Part shown: piece by piece, positions 1-7,367 of the stretch
Position numbering within the stretch: position 1 is the first letter of the stretch
Layout: every line of letters starts with the position of its first letter
Assembly (NCBI GenBank): GCA_002480935.1
Contig: DLDC01000152.1
Coordinates: 3,584 to 14,136 of the forward strand
Source of the DNA: Prevotella sp. UBA7782
Lineage (GTDB): Bacteria > Bacteroidota > Bacteroidia > Bacteroidales > Bacteroidaceae
DNA length: 10,553 bases
Reading direction: 5' to 3'
Translations under genes and position numbers: made by a program
The notes under the pieces: generated by a model
The model's database searches: none
What the model saw: only the letters and a program-made list of their open reading frames with translations
What the model was told of the DNA's origin: nothing

Positions 1-19
1 CCAACTGAGCCATATCGGC
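1..19 (-). tRNA. tRNA gene, 5' fragment at the window edge (isotype not determinable)
   Basis: Reading the minus strand from 19 to 1 gives GCCGATATGGCTCAGTTGG, which fits the first 19 positions of a canonical tRNA. Positions 1-7 would be the acceptor strand GCCGATA, followed by T8, a D-stem GCTC at 10-13, A14, G15 and the invariant G18-G19. A Bacteroidota promoter ends 11 nt upstream. The anticodon, T-arm and 3' acceptor lie outside the window, so the isotype cannot be read. The acceptor sequence would suit several Bacteroidales tRNAs, with Thr as a guess only. Only about a quarter of the molecule is visible, so the call depends on the D-arm pattern and the promoter. Confidence 0.75.
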
Positions 20-30
20 AAATGCGGTTG

Positions 31-62
31 CAAAGGTAACACTTTTTTCTACCACAGCCAAA
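31..62 (-). promoter_or_regulatory. Bacteroidota sigma-ABfr promoter for the tRNA
   Basis: On the minus strand the -7 element TACCTTTG (38-31) matches the Bacteroides consensus TAnnTTTG exactly. A -33 element TTTG (62-59) lies 20 nt upstream of it, which is the usual spacing. The tRNA fragment begins 11 nt after the -7 box, so the 5' leader would be only a few nucleotides. The -33 box overlaps the T-run that directly follows the uvrA stop codon, so uvrA and the tRNA transcription unit are packed very tightly. A match to both elements at correct spacing, placed right before a tRNA, makes this the best-supported promoter in the window. Confidence 0.8.
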
Positions 63-67
63 AAAAA

Positions 68-2899
68 TCACTGTTTTTTCAGCTTTTCACGCAAGTACTG
101 CCCTGTAACGCTCTGCTTGCAAGCTGCAACTTGCTCGGGAGTGCCGGCAGCAACCAGCTTTCCTCCACGGTCGCCGCCATCGGGGCCGAGGTCTATAACA
201 TAGTCGGCACACTTCACAACGTCAAGGTTATGCTCTATCACTATGACGGTATGACCGTTGTCTATGAGCTGTGAGAAGGCGTCGAGCAATCGGGATATGT
301 CATGAAAATGCAATCCGGTGGTGGGCTCATCAAAGATGAAGAGCGTGGGATCTTGCTTTCCCTGCCCAATGAAATAGGCCAACTTAACGCGCTGGCTCTC
401 GCCTCCTGACAGCGTGGAAGAGTTTTGTCCTAGCTTGATGTAGCCCAATCCCACGTCGGCAAGAGGCTTTAGCTTGGCCGCTATGCCTTTCTGGCCGGCC
501 GAAGTAAAGAATTCTATGGCCTCAGACACGGTCATGTTGAGCACGTCGTTCACGTTCTTGCCCTGAAAGAGCACGTCGAGTATTTCTTTCTTGAACCGTT
601 TGCCGTGGCAAGACTCGCATGGAATGACCAGATCGGCCATAAACTGCATCTCTATGGTTACCACTCCGGCACCCTTACACTCCTCGCATCGGCCTCCGTC
701 TGTGTTGAAAGAGAAGTATTGCGGGGTGAGTCCGAGCTGCTTGGCAAGGGGCTGCTCAGCATAAAGCTTGCGTATATCGTCCCATGCCTTGAGGTAAGTT
801 ACGGGGTTTGAACGCGAGCTCTTGCCTATAGGATTTTGATCTACCATCTCTATATGGCTTATCTGTCGCCAGTCGCCCTCCATGCTGACATACTCGCCGG
901 GTATCTCTGCCGGCTCATCAAACTTGCGCTTCATGGCCGGGAAGAGCGTTCCGCGAACAAGAGATGTCTTTCCGCTGCCCGAAACACCGGTAACAGCAGT
1001 GAGCACATTCAATGGAAACGTAACGTCAACCCCCTTCAGATTGTTCATCCTACAGCCCTTTAGCTGGATGCTCAGGTTCCATTTTCGCCGTGAGGAAGGT
1101 ACGGTTATCTGCTCAGCGCCGGTGAGATACTTGATGGTGTGCGACAGGGGAAACTCCTTAACCAGCTGCTTTCCCCTTTCGTCGGCAGTGATATTGGCTA
1201 CGTTTCCTTGGAATACTATCTCGCCACCGAGCCTTCCCGCGTCGGGACCAACGTCTATCAGATAGTCGGCACTGCGCATCATCTCCTCGTCATGTTCCAC
1301 TACCATGACGGTATTTCCCAATGCCTGCAGCTTCTTGAGCACCGTGATGAGTTTGGCAGTATCGCGGCTGTGCAAGCCAATGGAGGGCTCGTCGAGGATA
1401 TACAACGAGCCTACAAGCGAGCTGCCGAGCGACGTAGTGAGGCTGATGCGCTGGCTCTCGCCACCCGAAAGGGTGTTGGAGGGGCGGTTGAGCGTGAGGT
1501 ATCCCAGCCCCACATCAACGATATACTGCAGGCGGTTGTTTATCTCGGTGAGCAAGCGCTTGGCTATCTGCGCCTCATGCTCGGTGAGCTGAAGACCGGC
1601 AAACCACTCTTTAAGATTCACTATGGGCATTTCTACAAGGTCGGTAATGGCCTTTCCGCCTATCTTAACCCATGTAGCCTCCTTCTTCAGGCGCGTGCCG
1701 TGACAGTCGGGGCACACTGTCTTGCCCCGATAACGGCTCTGCAGCACCCTGTACTGTATCTTATATTGGTTTTCCTTCACCATTTGGAAGAAGGCATCTA
1801 TCGACACTTGGTCGTGGATATCCATGTTTTTCTCTGACGGAAGGCCATGCCAGAGCCATCCTCTCTCCTTTTGCGACAGCTCGTAATAGGGCTTGAAGAT
1901 AGGGAAATTATCTTTTGCTGCCCTGCGGCAGAACTCCGTTTGCCACACCTTGAGCTTTTCTCCGTGCCAGCATTGCACGCATCCGTCGTAGACAGAGAGT
2001 GACGTATTGGGTATGACGAGCTTCTCGTCGATGCCTATAACCCTGCCGAAGCCCTCGCAAGTGGGGCAAGCGCCTAGCGGAGAATTAAAAGAAAAGAGAT
2101 TGTCAGAGGGCTCTTCAAACTGTATTCCGTCGGCTTCGAAGCGGGTAGAGAAGTCATAAGCCAGGTGAGAGGGCAGCACCATGAGGCGGCAAGTGCCGTT
2201 TCCTTCATAGAAAGCAGTCTCTGCCGAATCGGTAAGACGGCTCACAAACTCCTTGCCATCCTCCACCGTGAGACGGTCGATAACTATATATATGTTGTCT
2301 GCCGTGCCATTGTCGGGATGACTCTCCAGCCATTCGTCTATGCGTGCGAAGGAGCCCTGGGCATAAATACGGCTATATCCTTCTTGCATAGCCATGGTGA
2401 GCTGCTGGCTCACGGTGCGTCCTTCGGCCACATGCAGGGGAGAGAGCAGCACAAACTTGGTGCCGTCTGCAAAAGAGCGTGCCTTGTCGAGCACGTCGGC
2501 TGTTGTGTGCCGCTTCACTTCCTCACCGCTTACGGGGCTGAAAGTGCGGCCGATGCGGGCATAGAGCAGGCGCAGATACTCATATATCTCGGTAGACGTG
2601 CCTACTGTAGAGCGAGGATTGCGCGACGAAACCTTCTGGCTGATGGCTATGGCAGGGGGCAATCCCTTGATGAAATCGCACTCCGGCTTCTGCATTCTGC
2701 CCAAGAACTGCCTGGCATAAGCCGACAACGACTCTACATACCTGCGCTGCCCCTCGGCATAAAGGGTGTCGAAGGCCAGTGAAGACTTGCCGCTTCCCGA
2801 CACACCCGTCACCGCGATGAACTTGCCCCGGGGTATCTTGAGGCTGATGTTTTTAAGGTTATTTACTCTGGCTCCCTTAATCTCTATATACTTATCCAT
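68..2899 (-). CDS. uvrA: UvrA, excinuclease ABC ATPase subunit
   Basis: This is the DNA-damage-recognition ATPase of nucleotide excision repair. As a dimer it loads UvrB at lesions in the cytoplasm. The 943-residue product has nearly the length of E. coli UvrA (940). Both ABC modules are complete: Walker [10 protein letters not shown] near residues 32-40 and GVSGSGKTS near 638-646; signature LSGGESQR near 478-485 and 830-837; Walker B with LDEPSIGLH near 502-510 and FDEPTTGLH after 855. Zinc sites are CPTC (278-281) with CPDC (396-399), and CEEC (738-741) with CESC (761-764). An extra CVQC lies near 307-310. I chose the ATG at 2899, which gives [17 protein letters not shown]; a TTG nine codons upstream is in frame but would add residues unlike the family. 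The gene has its own leader behind a probable terminator. The stop codon is followed directly by a T8 run. Confidence 0.98.
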   Translation of the reverse strand: MDKYIEIKGARVNNLKNISLKIPRGKFIAVTGVSGSGKSSLAFDTLYAEGQRRYVESLSAYARQFLGRMQKPECDFIKGLPPAIAISQKVSSRNPRSTVGTSTEIYEYLRLLYARIGRTFSPVSGEEVKRHTTADVLDKARSFADGTKFVLLSPLHVAEGRTVSQQLTMAMQEGYSRIYAQGSFARIDEWLESHPDNGTADNIYIVIDRLTVEDGKEFVSRLTDSAETAFYEGNGTCRLMVLPSHLAYDFSTRFEADGIQFEEPSDNLFSFNSPLGACPTCEGFGRVIGIDEKLVIPNTSLSVYDGCVQCWHGEKLKVWQTEFCRRAAKDNFPIFKPYYELSQKERGWLWHGLPSEKNMDIHDQVSIDAFFQMVKENQYKIQYRVLQSRYRGKTVCPDCHGTRLKKEATWVKIGGKAITDLVEMPIVNLKEWFAGLQLTEHEAQIAKRLLTEINNRLQYIVDVGLGYLTLNRPSNTLSGGESQRISLTTSLGSSLVGSLYILDEPSIGLHSRDTAKLITVLKKLQALGNTVMVVEHDEEMMRSADYLIDVGPDAGRLGGEIVFQGNVANITADERGKQLVKEFPLSHTIKYLTGAEQITVPSSRRKWNLSIQLKGCRMNNLKGVDVTFPLNVLTAVTGVSGSGKTSLVRGTLFPAMKRKFDEPAEIPGEYVSMEGDWRQISHIEMVDQNPIGKSSRSNPVTYLKAWDDIRKLYAEQPLAKQLGLTPQYFSFNTDGGRCEECKGAGVVTIEMQFMADLVIPCESCHGKRFKKEILDVLFQGKNVNDVLNMTVSEAIEFFTSAGQKGIAAKLKPLADVGLGYIKLGQNSSTLSGGESQRVKLAYFIGQGKQDPTLFIFDEPTTGLHFHDISRLLDAFSQLIDNGHTVIVIEHNLDVVKCADYVIDLGPDGGDRGGKLVAAGTPEQVAACKQSVTGQYLREKLKKQ

Positions 2900-2918
2900 A
2901 CGTCCGACATTTGTGTTA

Positions 2919-2977
2919 TAAGGCAATGGCTCACTCAGACACGTGTCTTCTGTCAGCCCTGAGCGTCTGTTGCCTTA
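2919..2977 (-). promoter_or_regulatory. Nested inverted repeats in the uvrA upstream region
   Basis: An 8-bp inverted repeat, TAAGGCAA (2919-2926) with TTGCCTTA (2970-2977), encloses a 5-bp one, GCTCA (2929-2933) with TGAGC (2960-2964). Inside these is a perfect 12-bp palindrome, AGACACGTGTCT (2937-2948). The outer arm ends 19 nt before the uvrA start codon. As RNA it could form a long leader hairpin; as DNA the palindrome could be an operator. No good TAnnTTTG promoter is visible between the upstream terminator and uvrA, so the promoter of this gene is not identified. Function is inferred from position and symmetry only, and I do not recognise a known repressor site. Confidence 0.35.
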
Positions 2978-3037
2978 AAGAAAAGAAACAGGAAGAAAGT
3001 CCGCTGTACTGTTCATGGCAACCATTCTTCCTGTTTC
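2976..3037 (-). terminator. Probable intrinsic terminator after the C69 peptidase
   Basis: A perfect 13-bp inverted repeat has arms GAAACAGGAAGAA at 2985-2997 and its complement at 3025-3037, separated by 27 nt. In the minus-strand transcript the second arm is followed immediately by TTTTCTTTAA. The structure starts 28 nt past the dipeptidase stop codon, where a 3'-end signal would be expected. The stem has only 5 G/C pairs and the loop is long, so it is weaker than a textbook terminator. It could instead be an mRNA-stabilising 3' hairpin. Confidence 0.5.
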
Positions 3038-3064
3038 GTTACAACCTTTATGTATGTTCTGTTA

Positions 3065-4699
3065 CTATTCCGGATACTTAAACTTGTCTCCTGTCTGCTT
3101 GATGAGTGCGTGACGGGCATAGTTGCTGTAGCCCGGACGCTCCACCTTGGCTCCTATTCCGGCAGGTGTGCGCTTGAAGTGTCCGTTCTCTTCGGGCTTC
3201 ACTGCCATATCGTTATACTTCACAATGAGGTATATGGCCAGCTTCTTCCATCGCTCCAGCATCTGCTGAGCCTTCTCGTTAGAGTAGTCGTTCAGGTACT
3301 TCAACGCTCCGGCTTTGTCTGAAGAGTAGAGCGAGAGTGCCTTCTTCTCAACGCTCTCCTGCTGTGCGAAGTAGCTCTTTTCCAACGAGTCGCGCACCAG
3401 CTTGAGGGATGGGAACATCTGGCTGTAGCGTGGATAAACCATGTTGCTCACCCAGTTGCACACCCAGAAGGCATTTTTATCGGAGAAGGTAACGGCATCT
3501 GCGCCCGGCGTATTGAAACATTCGGGCTGCACAGTGTTGCCGCAGTAGATGGGAACATAGGCTATCATGTTGCCATCGTCATTTCCCCACCATGTTATGC
3601 CGCCTATCTCGCGGGGCAACCAGCTCCTAAGCTGGCTGACATAAGAGAATCCTGTTTGCTGAGTGCTGGTAGGCCGCTCGTTGAAATACTTCTTTCCGTC
3701 TACCTCAAAGGTAAGTGGCGTTGGCCGGTAAGGCATCTCCCAGAGTCCCTGCCCCAGGTCTTGGTCGAGAGCCAGTGGCGTTCCCTCATAATGGTCGCGC
3801 ATGTCTTGCTCAACATCCTGCACGCTGAGCTTCTTGTCAGGCACTATCCACAGAGGCATATCCTCGGCATTGGGGTCCTTGCCCAAGGCCCAACCAAGAT
3901 ACCTCGACATATCCTTGTGATGGTTGAAGAAGCTCCATACGCGAGCCTCACAATATCTTCTACCCTCGAAGTTGGGCATGGCATAAGCCATTTTCCAGTT
4001 AAAGTCTTTGTCTTTTCCGCTGAACCAACCCTTCTCACGGGCGAAGCTGATCATGTTTTTAGAATGCATCACCTCGGTGGGATAGCTGCTCACCAGCCCT
4101 ATGCGGCTCTGGTTGGCGTGTCCGCAAATGGCGTTGTCGGGTATGCGCACGGCACACCACACCACCTTCTGATGCTTGTCGCCACCGCATCCCATCATCT
4201 CCATGATCCAAGCCTCGTTGGGATCGCAGATGGTAAAGGTTTCGCCCTCGCTGTTATAGCCGTATTTCTCGGCCAGAGAAGTCATCACTTTGATGGCCTC
4301 ACGGGCATTACGTGCCCTTTGCAGGGCCAGATACATGAGCGAGCCATAGTCTATGACGCCCGTTGTATCAACCATTTCCTCACGTCCGCCATAGGTAGTC
4401 TCGCCTATGCTTACCTGATATTCGTTGATATTGCCGATGACATTATATGTTATGGGAGCCTCGGGTATGAAGCCATGGCTCTCATGCGTATCATAATCTA
4501 TTATCTCTCTGCGCTCACCCTTGGCGTGCCTTCCGGCAGCATAGTGGCACAGTTTGGTGAACATGCCGTAGTCGTCGGCGTTATACGTGCAGATAACCGA
4601 GCCGTCGGTGCTGGCTCCCTTGGCCACGATAAAGTTGGTGCAAGCCCTTGCCGAGCAAGCCATCAACAGCAAGAATGCTGAAAAAAGAACTTTTCTCAT
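3065..4699 (-). CDS. Secreted C69-family dipeptidase (Ntn hydrolase)
   Basis: This is a peptidase of family C69 (PepD/dipeptidase A-like, U34), an N-terminal-nucleophile hydrolase expected to cleave dipeptides or short peptides. The first 19 residues form a signal peptide: basic MRK, a hydrophobic core, then ARA before Cys20. Cleavage after Ala19 exposes Cys20 of ACTNF, the family's catalytic N-terminal cysteine, so export and activation may be the same step. Family landmarks follow: TDGSVI, INEYQVSIGETT near residue 93, a YGYNSEGETF and DPNEAWIMEM block near 145-170, and AVRIPDNAICGHANQSRIG. The 544-residue length is usual for exported Bacteroidota members. Location is probably periplasm or outer surface. 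The start lies 19 nt after nadC in an A/T-rich leader, so it is probably translated from the nadC message. Its substrate is unknown. A weak lipobox-like LMAC ends at Cys15 but conflicts with the nucleophile model. Confidence 0.9.
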   Translation of the reverse strand: MRKVLFSAFLLLMACSARACTNFIVAKGASTDGSVICTYNADDYGMFTKLCHYAAGRHAKGERREIIDYDTHESHGFIPEAPITYNVIGNINEYQVSIGETTYGGREEMVDTTGVIDYGSLMYLALQRARNAREAIKVMTSLAEKYGYNSEGETFTICDPNEAWIMEMMGCGGDKHQKVVWCAVRIPDNAICGHANQSRIGLVSSYPTEVMHSKNMISFAREKGWFSGKDKDFNWKMAYAMPNFEGRRYCEARVWSFFNHHKDMSRYLGWALGKDPNAEDMPLWIVPDKKLSVQDVEQDMRDHYEGTPLALDQDLGQGLWEMPYRPTPLTFEVDGKKYFNERPTSTQQTGFSYVSQLRSWLPREIGGITWWGNDDGNMIAYVPIYCGNTVQPECFNTPGADAVTFSDKNAFWVCNWVSNMVYPRYSQMFPSLKLVRDSLEKSYFAQQESVEKKALSLYSSDKAGALKYLNDYSNEKAQQMLERWKKLAIYLIVKYNDMAVKPEENGHFKRTPAGIGAKVERPGYSNYARHALIKQTGDKFKYPE

Positions 4700-4718
4700 A
4701 ATGCTTTTATTATTAATC

Positions 4719-5567
4719 CTAACAAGCCTTGAAGCTCATGTCGAGCCCTTTCACGCTGTGGGTGAGAGCTCCCACGCTCACAAAGTCTACGCCCTGCAGG
4801 GCATAATCGCGTATGGTGTCTATGGTGATGCCGCCCGATGACTCCGTTTCAAAGCGTCCACCAATAAGTTCAACGGCCTTCTTTGTGTCTGGCACCGTGA
4901 AGTTATCGAGCCTGATACGGTCTACTCCGCCACACTCGAGCACCTGGTTGAGCTCGTCAAAGTTTCTCACTTCAATTTCTATCTTCAGGTCAAGGCTTTT
5001 CTGCTTAAGATATTCATGGCAGCGAGATATGGCATTGTGTATGCCCCCGGCAAAGTCTATGTGATTGTCTTTGAGCAGTATCATATCAAAAAGGCCTATT
5101 CTATGGTTCATGCCTCCGCCTATTTTCACAGCCTGCTTCTCCAAGATGCGCATACCAGGAGTGGTCTTTCGCGTGTCGAGAACATGGGTGTGGGTGCCCT
5201 CCAGACGCTCTACATAGCGGTGAGTCATGGTGGCTATACCGCTCATGCGCTGCATAATGTTAAGCATGATGCGCTCTGTTTGCAACAACGAGCGCACCTT
5301 TCCGCTGGCCACGAAGGCCACGTCGCCGGGCTTCACGTGTGCTCCGTCTTTGATAAAGACCTGCATGGTCATTGTTGGGTCGAACTTATTGAACACCTTA
5401 CGGGCCATATCCACCCCGGCCAGGATGCCCTCTTCTTTTACCAACAGCTTACTTTTGCCCATGGCATCTTCGGGTATGCAACACAAAGTGGTATGGTCGC
5501 CGTCGCCAATATCCTCGGCAAAGGCCAGCTCAAGGAGCTTATCTTCTAATTCGTTGACACTTAACAT
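4719..5567 (-). CDS. nadC: Nicotinate-nucleotide pyrophosphorylase (quinolinate phosphoribosyltransferase)
   Basis: This cytoplasmic enzyme of de novo NAD synthesis converts quinolinate and PRPP to nicotinate mononucleotide, CO2 and pyrophosphate. The 282-residue product matches the usual 280-300. Motifs in order are EDIGDGDHTT (18-27), the TERIMLNIMQRMSG helix with Arg99, DTRKTTPGMR (131-140), GGGMNHR (150-156), LLKDNH (164-169), IEIEV with Glu199, DRIRLDNF with Asp221, and the C-terminal SSGGI and SVGALTHS loops that bind phosphate. All the basic and acidic residues expected for substrate binding are present, so the enzyme should be active. The ATG at 5567 has an A-rich leader and no Shine-Dalgarno, normal for this phylum. 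It starts 18 nt after the small upstream gene and ends 19 nt before the dipeptidase. No nadA or nadB partner lies in the window. Confidence 0.97.
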   Translation of the reverse strand: MLSVNELEDKLLELAFAEDIGDGDHTTLCCIPEDAMGKSKLLVKEEGILAGVDMARKVFNKFDPTMTMQVFIKDGAHVKPGDVAFVASGKVRSLLQTERIMLNIMQRMSGIATMTHRYVERLEGTHTHVLDTRKTTPGMRILEKQAVKIGGGMNHRIGLFDMILLKDNHIDFAGGIHNAISRCHEYLKQKSLDLKIEIEVRNFDELNQVLECGGVDRIRLDNFTVPDTKKAVELIGGRFETESSGGITIDTIRDYALQGVDFVSVGALTHSVKGLDMSFKAC

Positions 5568-5585
5568 ATCTTATTCTTTTTACTT

Positions 5586-5801
5586 TTAAATATCTTCTTT
5601 TATAATTACATCGCCCTGCCATGCGTGCATGATGCCTTCAGCGTCACGCTTCAGAGCTATCACGCCGCCCAGCCACTCTGTCATGGGCAGCTCGTCGGTG
5701 AAGCTATAATAGTTCACCACTCTGTCACCGCATATCTCCACAACGGCCAAAGTTAGCTCCTGGTCCTGTGTAATGACCTTATGTGCCCCTACCCTACGCA
5801 C
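5586..5801 (-). CDS. Small conserved-looking protein of unknown function, GTG start
   Basis: This 71-residue reading frame begins at a GTG (5801) that lies 7 nt after a perfect AGGAGG (5814-5809), and 13 nt after the stop of the DUF4296 gene. The longer open frame upstream, to 6002, is in a different frame from the DUF4296 gene, is Ser/Cys/Arg-rich, and looks like noise. From the GTG onward the protein reads as normal, beginning VRRVGAHKVITQDQELTLAVV, with a central SFTDELPMTEWLGGVIAL and a C-terminal DVIIKEDI. It has no signal peptide, membrane segment or cysteine pair. The pattern resembles the short beta-rich N-terminus of amidohydrolase-like proteins (basic start, GAH, a VVEI strand, then E-x-x-x-TEWL-GG-I), but the metal-binding barrel is absent. 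I do not recognise a named family. Tight placement between the DUF4296 gene and nadC supports a real, co-translated gene. Confidence 0.75.
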   Translation of the reverse strand: MRRVGAHKVITQDQELTLAVVEICGDRVVNYYSFTDELPMTEWLGGVIALKRDAEGIMHAWQGDVIIKEDI

Positions 5802-5808
5802 TATTCGT

Positions 5809-5814
5809 CCTCCT
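5809..5814 (-). promoter_or_regulatory. Strong Shine-Dalgarno deciding the GTG start of the small gene
   Basis: The minus strand reads TAAAGGAGGACGAATAGTG. The AGGAGG follows the DUF4296 stop codon directly and sits 7 nt from the GTG. The other genes in the window have A/T-rich leaders without such a site, as is typical of Bacteroidota. It is the main evidence for placing the start at 5801 instead of at an upstream ATG. Confidence 0.6.
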
Positions 5815-6726
5815 TTACTGTACGCCTGTGATGGGCTGCGGCGCACTTCCTCCCGGCTGCGAGGGCCGTCCCAGTGGCGGAGCCACCGACCCGGGAGCAT
5901 TGATAGAGTCGGCTGCCGAGGGCTGCGGCAGGGGCTTGATGTGCAGGCGCAGCAGCCTGATGTTGTACAGGAAGAGCAATCTGAGCGTAGATACGCTCTC
6001 ATCGTCAGACGGTGGCGTGAGCATGATGAATCCCTTCACCTCTTTGATGCCCAGCTTGGCATTGTCATCAATGCGCAGCGAGTTGCTGAAGTTGTCCATC
6101 ACATGCTGCGTCTGCGTGGCTATGCTGTCGTTGGCAAAGCGCACGGAGAGCACGGCTATGGCGTCGCGCATACCGTCTTGCACGATGTATTGCGAGAAGA
6201 AGTTCAGCATGACGGCATCTCCCTTATGGAAAGAAGAGTCGGTCTTGAGGCTGAACGACATGGCCGTGTAGGGCTCGTAGGGCGTGAGCACTGTTGATGA
6301 GCTGCCAGTCCACACGTTGGTGGTATCGCTGCTGAGAGAGCCTTGTCCCATGTTCACGTCGCCTGCCGAGGCTCCCATGGCCAGCATCTTGTCCTTATAC
6401 CTGTCGGCCAGGTGCTCGTATATGTCGTGCAACCGCTCGGTGTGCCTGACATAATACTTCAGCGAGTGCTCAAACTCACTCTTTGTCACGCCATGCTTTC
6501 GCAGCACAGCCATCTGCAGCGCCTCGGCTTTCACCTCTCTTTGAGACGGGTCGGCAGTGTTGTCGTCCTGCCCTATGCTCCTTGCGAGGTGCCAGTCATA
6601 CAGTATGTCCTCCATTTTTCCGGGCTGTATGATGTCCTTAGGAACCTGCGGTTTGCAGCTTGCCAATGCCACTACGGCCACCAGCAGCATCACCCATCTC
6701 CATGCCGAAAGCCTTATTCTGCTCAT
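5815..6726 (-). CDS. DUF4296 domain lipoprotein
   Basis: This 303-residue protein is a predicted lipoprotein. The signal sequence ends in lipobox LASC with Cys24 as the lipidated residue. Residues about 25-110 fit the DUF4296 family of Bacteroidota: a helical region starting IIQPGKMEDILYDWHLA, then KHGVTKSEFEHSLKYYVRH and DIYEHLADRYKDKM. The middle, about 130-250, is less conserved and probably beta-rich. The last 36 residues are rich in Pro, Gly and Ser and encoded by GC-rich DNA containing a palindrome. The function of DUF4296 proteins is unknown to me. The start overlaps the lspA stop by 4 nt (ATGA), so translation is probably coupled to lspA, whose product would remove this protein's signal peptide. 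With Lys25 after the cysteine there is no obvious inner-membrane retention signal; the final membrane is not determined. Confidence 0.88.
   Translation of the reverse strand: MSRIRLSAWRWVMLLVAVVALASCKPQVPKDIIQPGKMEDILYDWHLARSIGQDDNTADPSQREVKAEALQMAVLRKHGVTKSEFEHSLKYYVRHTERLHDIYEHLADRYKDKMLAMGASAGDVNMGQGSLSSDTTNVWTGSSSTVLTPYEPYTAMSFSLKTDSSFHKGDAVMLNFFSQYIVQDGMRDAIAVLSVRFANDSIATQTQHVMDNFSNSLRIDDNAKLGIKEVKGFIMLTPPSDDESVSTLRLLFLYNIRLLRLHIKPLPQPSAADSINAPGSVAPPLGRPSQPGGSAPQPITGVQ
5850..5897. repeat. GC-rich palindromic segment in the DUF4296 C-terminal tail
   Basis: A 7-bp inverted repeat, CTCCCGG (5850-5856) with CCGGGAG (5891-5897), encloses a hairpin GTGGC-GGA-GCCAC (5874-5886). A 10-nt direct repeat GGGCTGCGGC occurs at 5833-5842 and again at 5920-5929, bracketing the region. 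It encodes residues about 277-292 of the lipoprotein, a low-complexity Pro/Gly stretch. The symmetry suggests a small inserted palindromic element, but it could equally come from codon bias in a proline-rich tail. Confidence 0.35.
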
Positions 6727-7367
6727 TTCATTGCCTCCTCAGCCTTTATGTGTCGCTTGTCTGCCGTTTGGTTCAGGTCTTTACGATAAAACAGCAGCAA
6801 GGCGAAGATGCCTGTGGTGATGCAAGCATCGGCAAAGTTGAATATAGGGTCGAAGAACGTGAGATGATAACCGCCCACCAGGGGCATCCAGTCGGGCAGA
6901 TAGGTGTCTATAAGCGGGAAGTAGAACATATCCACCACCCTGCCCATGAACACGGGCGCGTAGCCGCTGCCCCAGTGCACGAGCTGTGCCACGCTGAAGG
7001 GCGTAGACTCTGTGAAGAGGCGTCCGAAGAAAATAGAGTCGAAGATGTTGCCCGCTGCTCCGGCGCATATCATAGAGAGCACCACGATATATCCCGTGCG
7101 TGCCCCCTTCTTTATCTGCCTGACAATATACCATATCAGCCACAGCGCCACTACAATGCGAAAGATGCTCAAGAAGAGCTTGCTTCCCAGCTGCATGCCC
7201 CATGCCATGCCGTTGTTCTCTATAAAGTCTATGTAGAACCAGTCGAGCACACGCACTCTTTGTCCAAGCGTCATGTGCAGCTTGACATATACCTTTATAG
7301 CTTGGTCTATAGCTAGCAGAACGATGATGAGCATCCCTGCCAGCCACGCTTTTTTAGTCTTGCTCAT
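6723..7367 (-). CDS. lspA: Lipoprotein signal peptidase II
   Basis: LspA is the inner-membrane aspartyl protease that cleaves signal peptides of diacylglyceryl-modified prolipoproteins just before the lipidated cysteine. The 214-residue protein has the expected membrane segments (about residues 9-25, 65-85, 92-110 and 176-195). Conserved features are Asp21, ENNGMAWG (50-57), GNIFDSIFFGR with catalytic Asp110, and FNFADACITTG with catalytic Asp180. It is longer than proteobacterial LspA (about 165) because of an insert between GRLF and VDMFYFP, typical of Bacteroidota forms. I start it at the ATG at 7367, which shares one base with the upstream TGA stop (TGATG); a TTG one codon earlier is less likely. 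It overlaps the next gene by 4 nt. Both junctions point to translational coupling. Globomycin-type inhibitors target this family. Confidence 0.97.
   Translation of the reverse strand: MSKTKKAWLAGMLIIVLLAIDQAIKVYVKLHMTLGQRVRVLDWFYIDFIENNGMAWGMQLGSKLFLSIFRIVVALWLIWYIVRQIKKGARTGYIVVLSMICAGAAGNIFDSIFFGRLFTESTPFSVAQLVHWGSGYAPVFMGRVVDMFYFPLIDTYLPDWMPLVGGYHLTFFDPIFNFADACITTGIFALLLFYRKDLNQTADKRHIKAEEAMK

Noticed and set aside
60..79. A6/T8 pairing across the uvrA stop codon as an intrinsic terminator
   Set aside because: The stem would be six A-U pairs only, with no G/C; too weak to call, though the T-run may contribute.
3703..3714. CAAAGGTA on the plus strand, a TAnnTTTG match on the minus strand within the C69 gene
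   Set aside because: It lies in the middle of the coding sequence with no gene start downstream at a sensible distance; probably a chance match.
3656..4681. 341-codon open frame on the plus strand opposite the C69 peptidase
   Set aside because: The opposite strand encodes an intact peptidase with signal peptide and motifs; this frame has no start signals or domain.
5802..6002. Upstream extension of the small gene to an ATG at 6002 (or a frameshifted continuation of the DUF4296 protein)
   Set aside because: The extension overlaps the DUF4296 gene in another frame and is Ser/Cys/Arg-rich noise. The DUF4296 frame ends normally at TAA, and the Shine-Dalgarno with GTG at 5801 explains the downstream protein.
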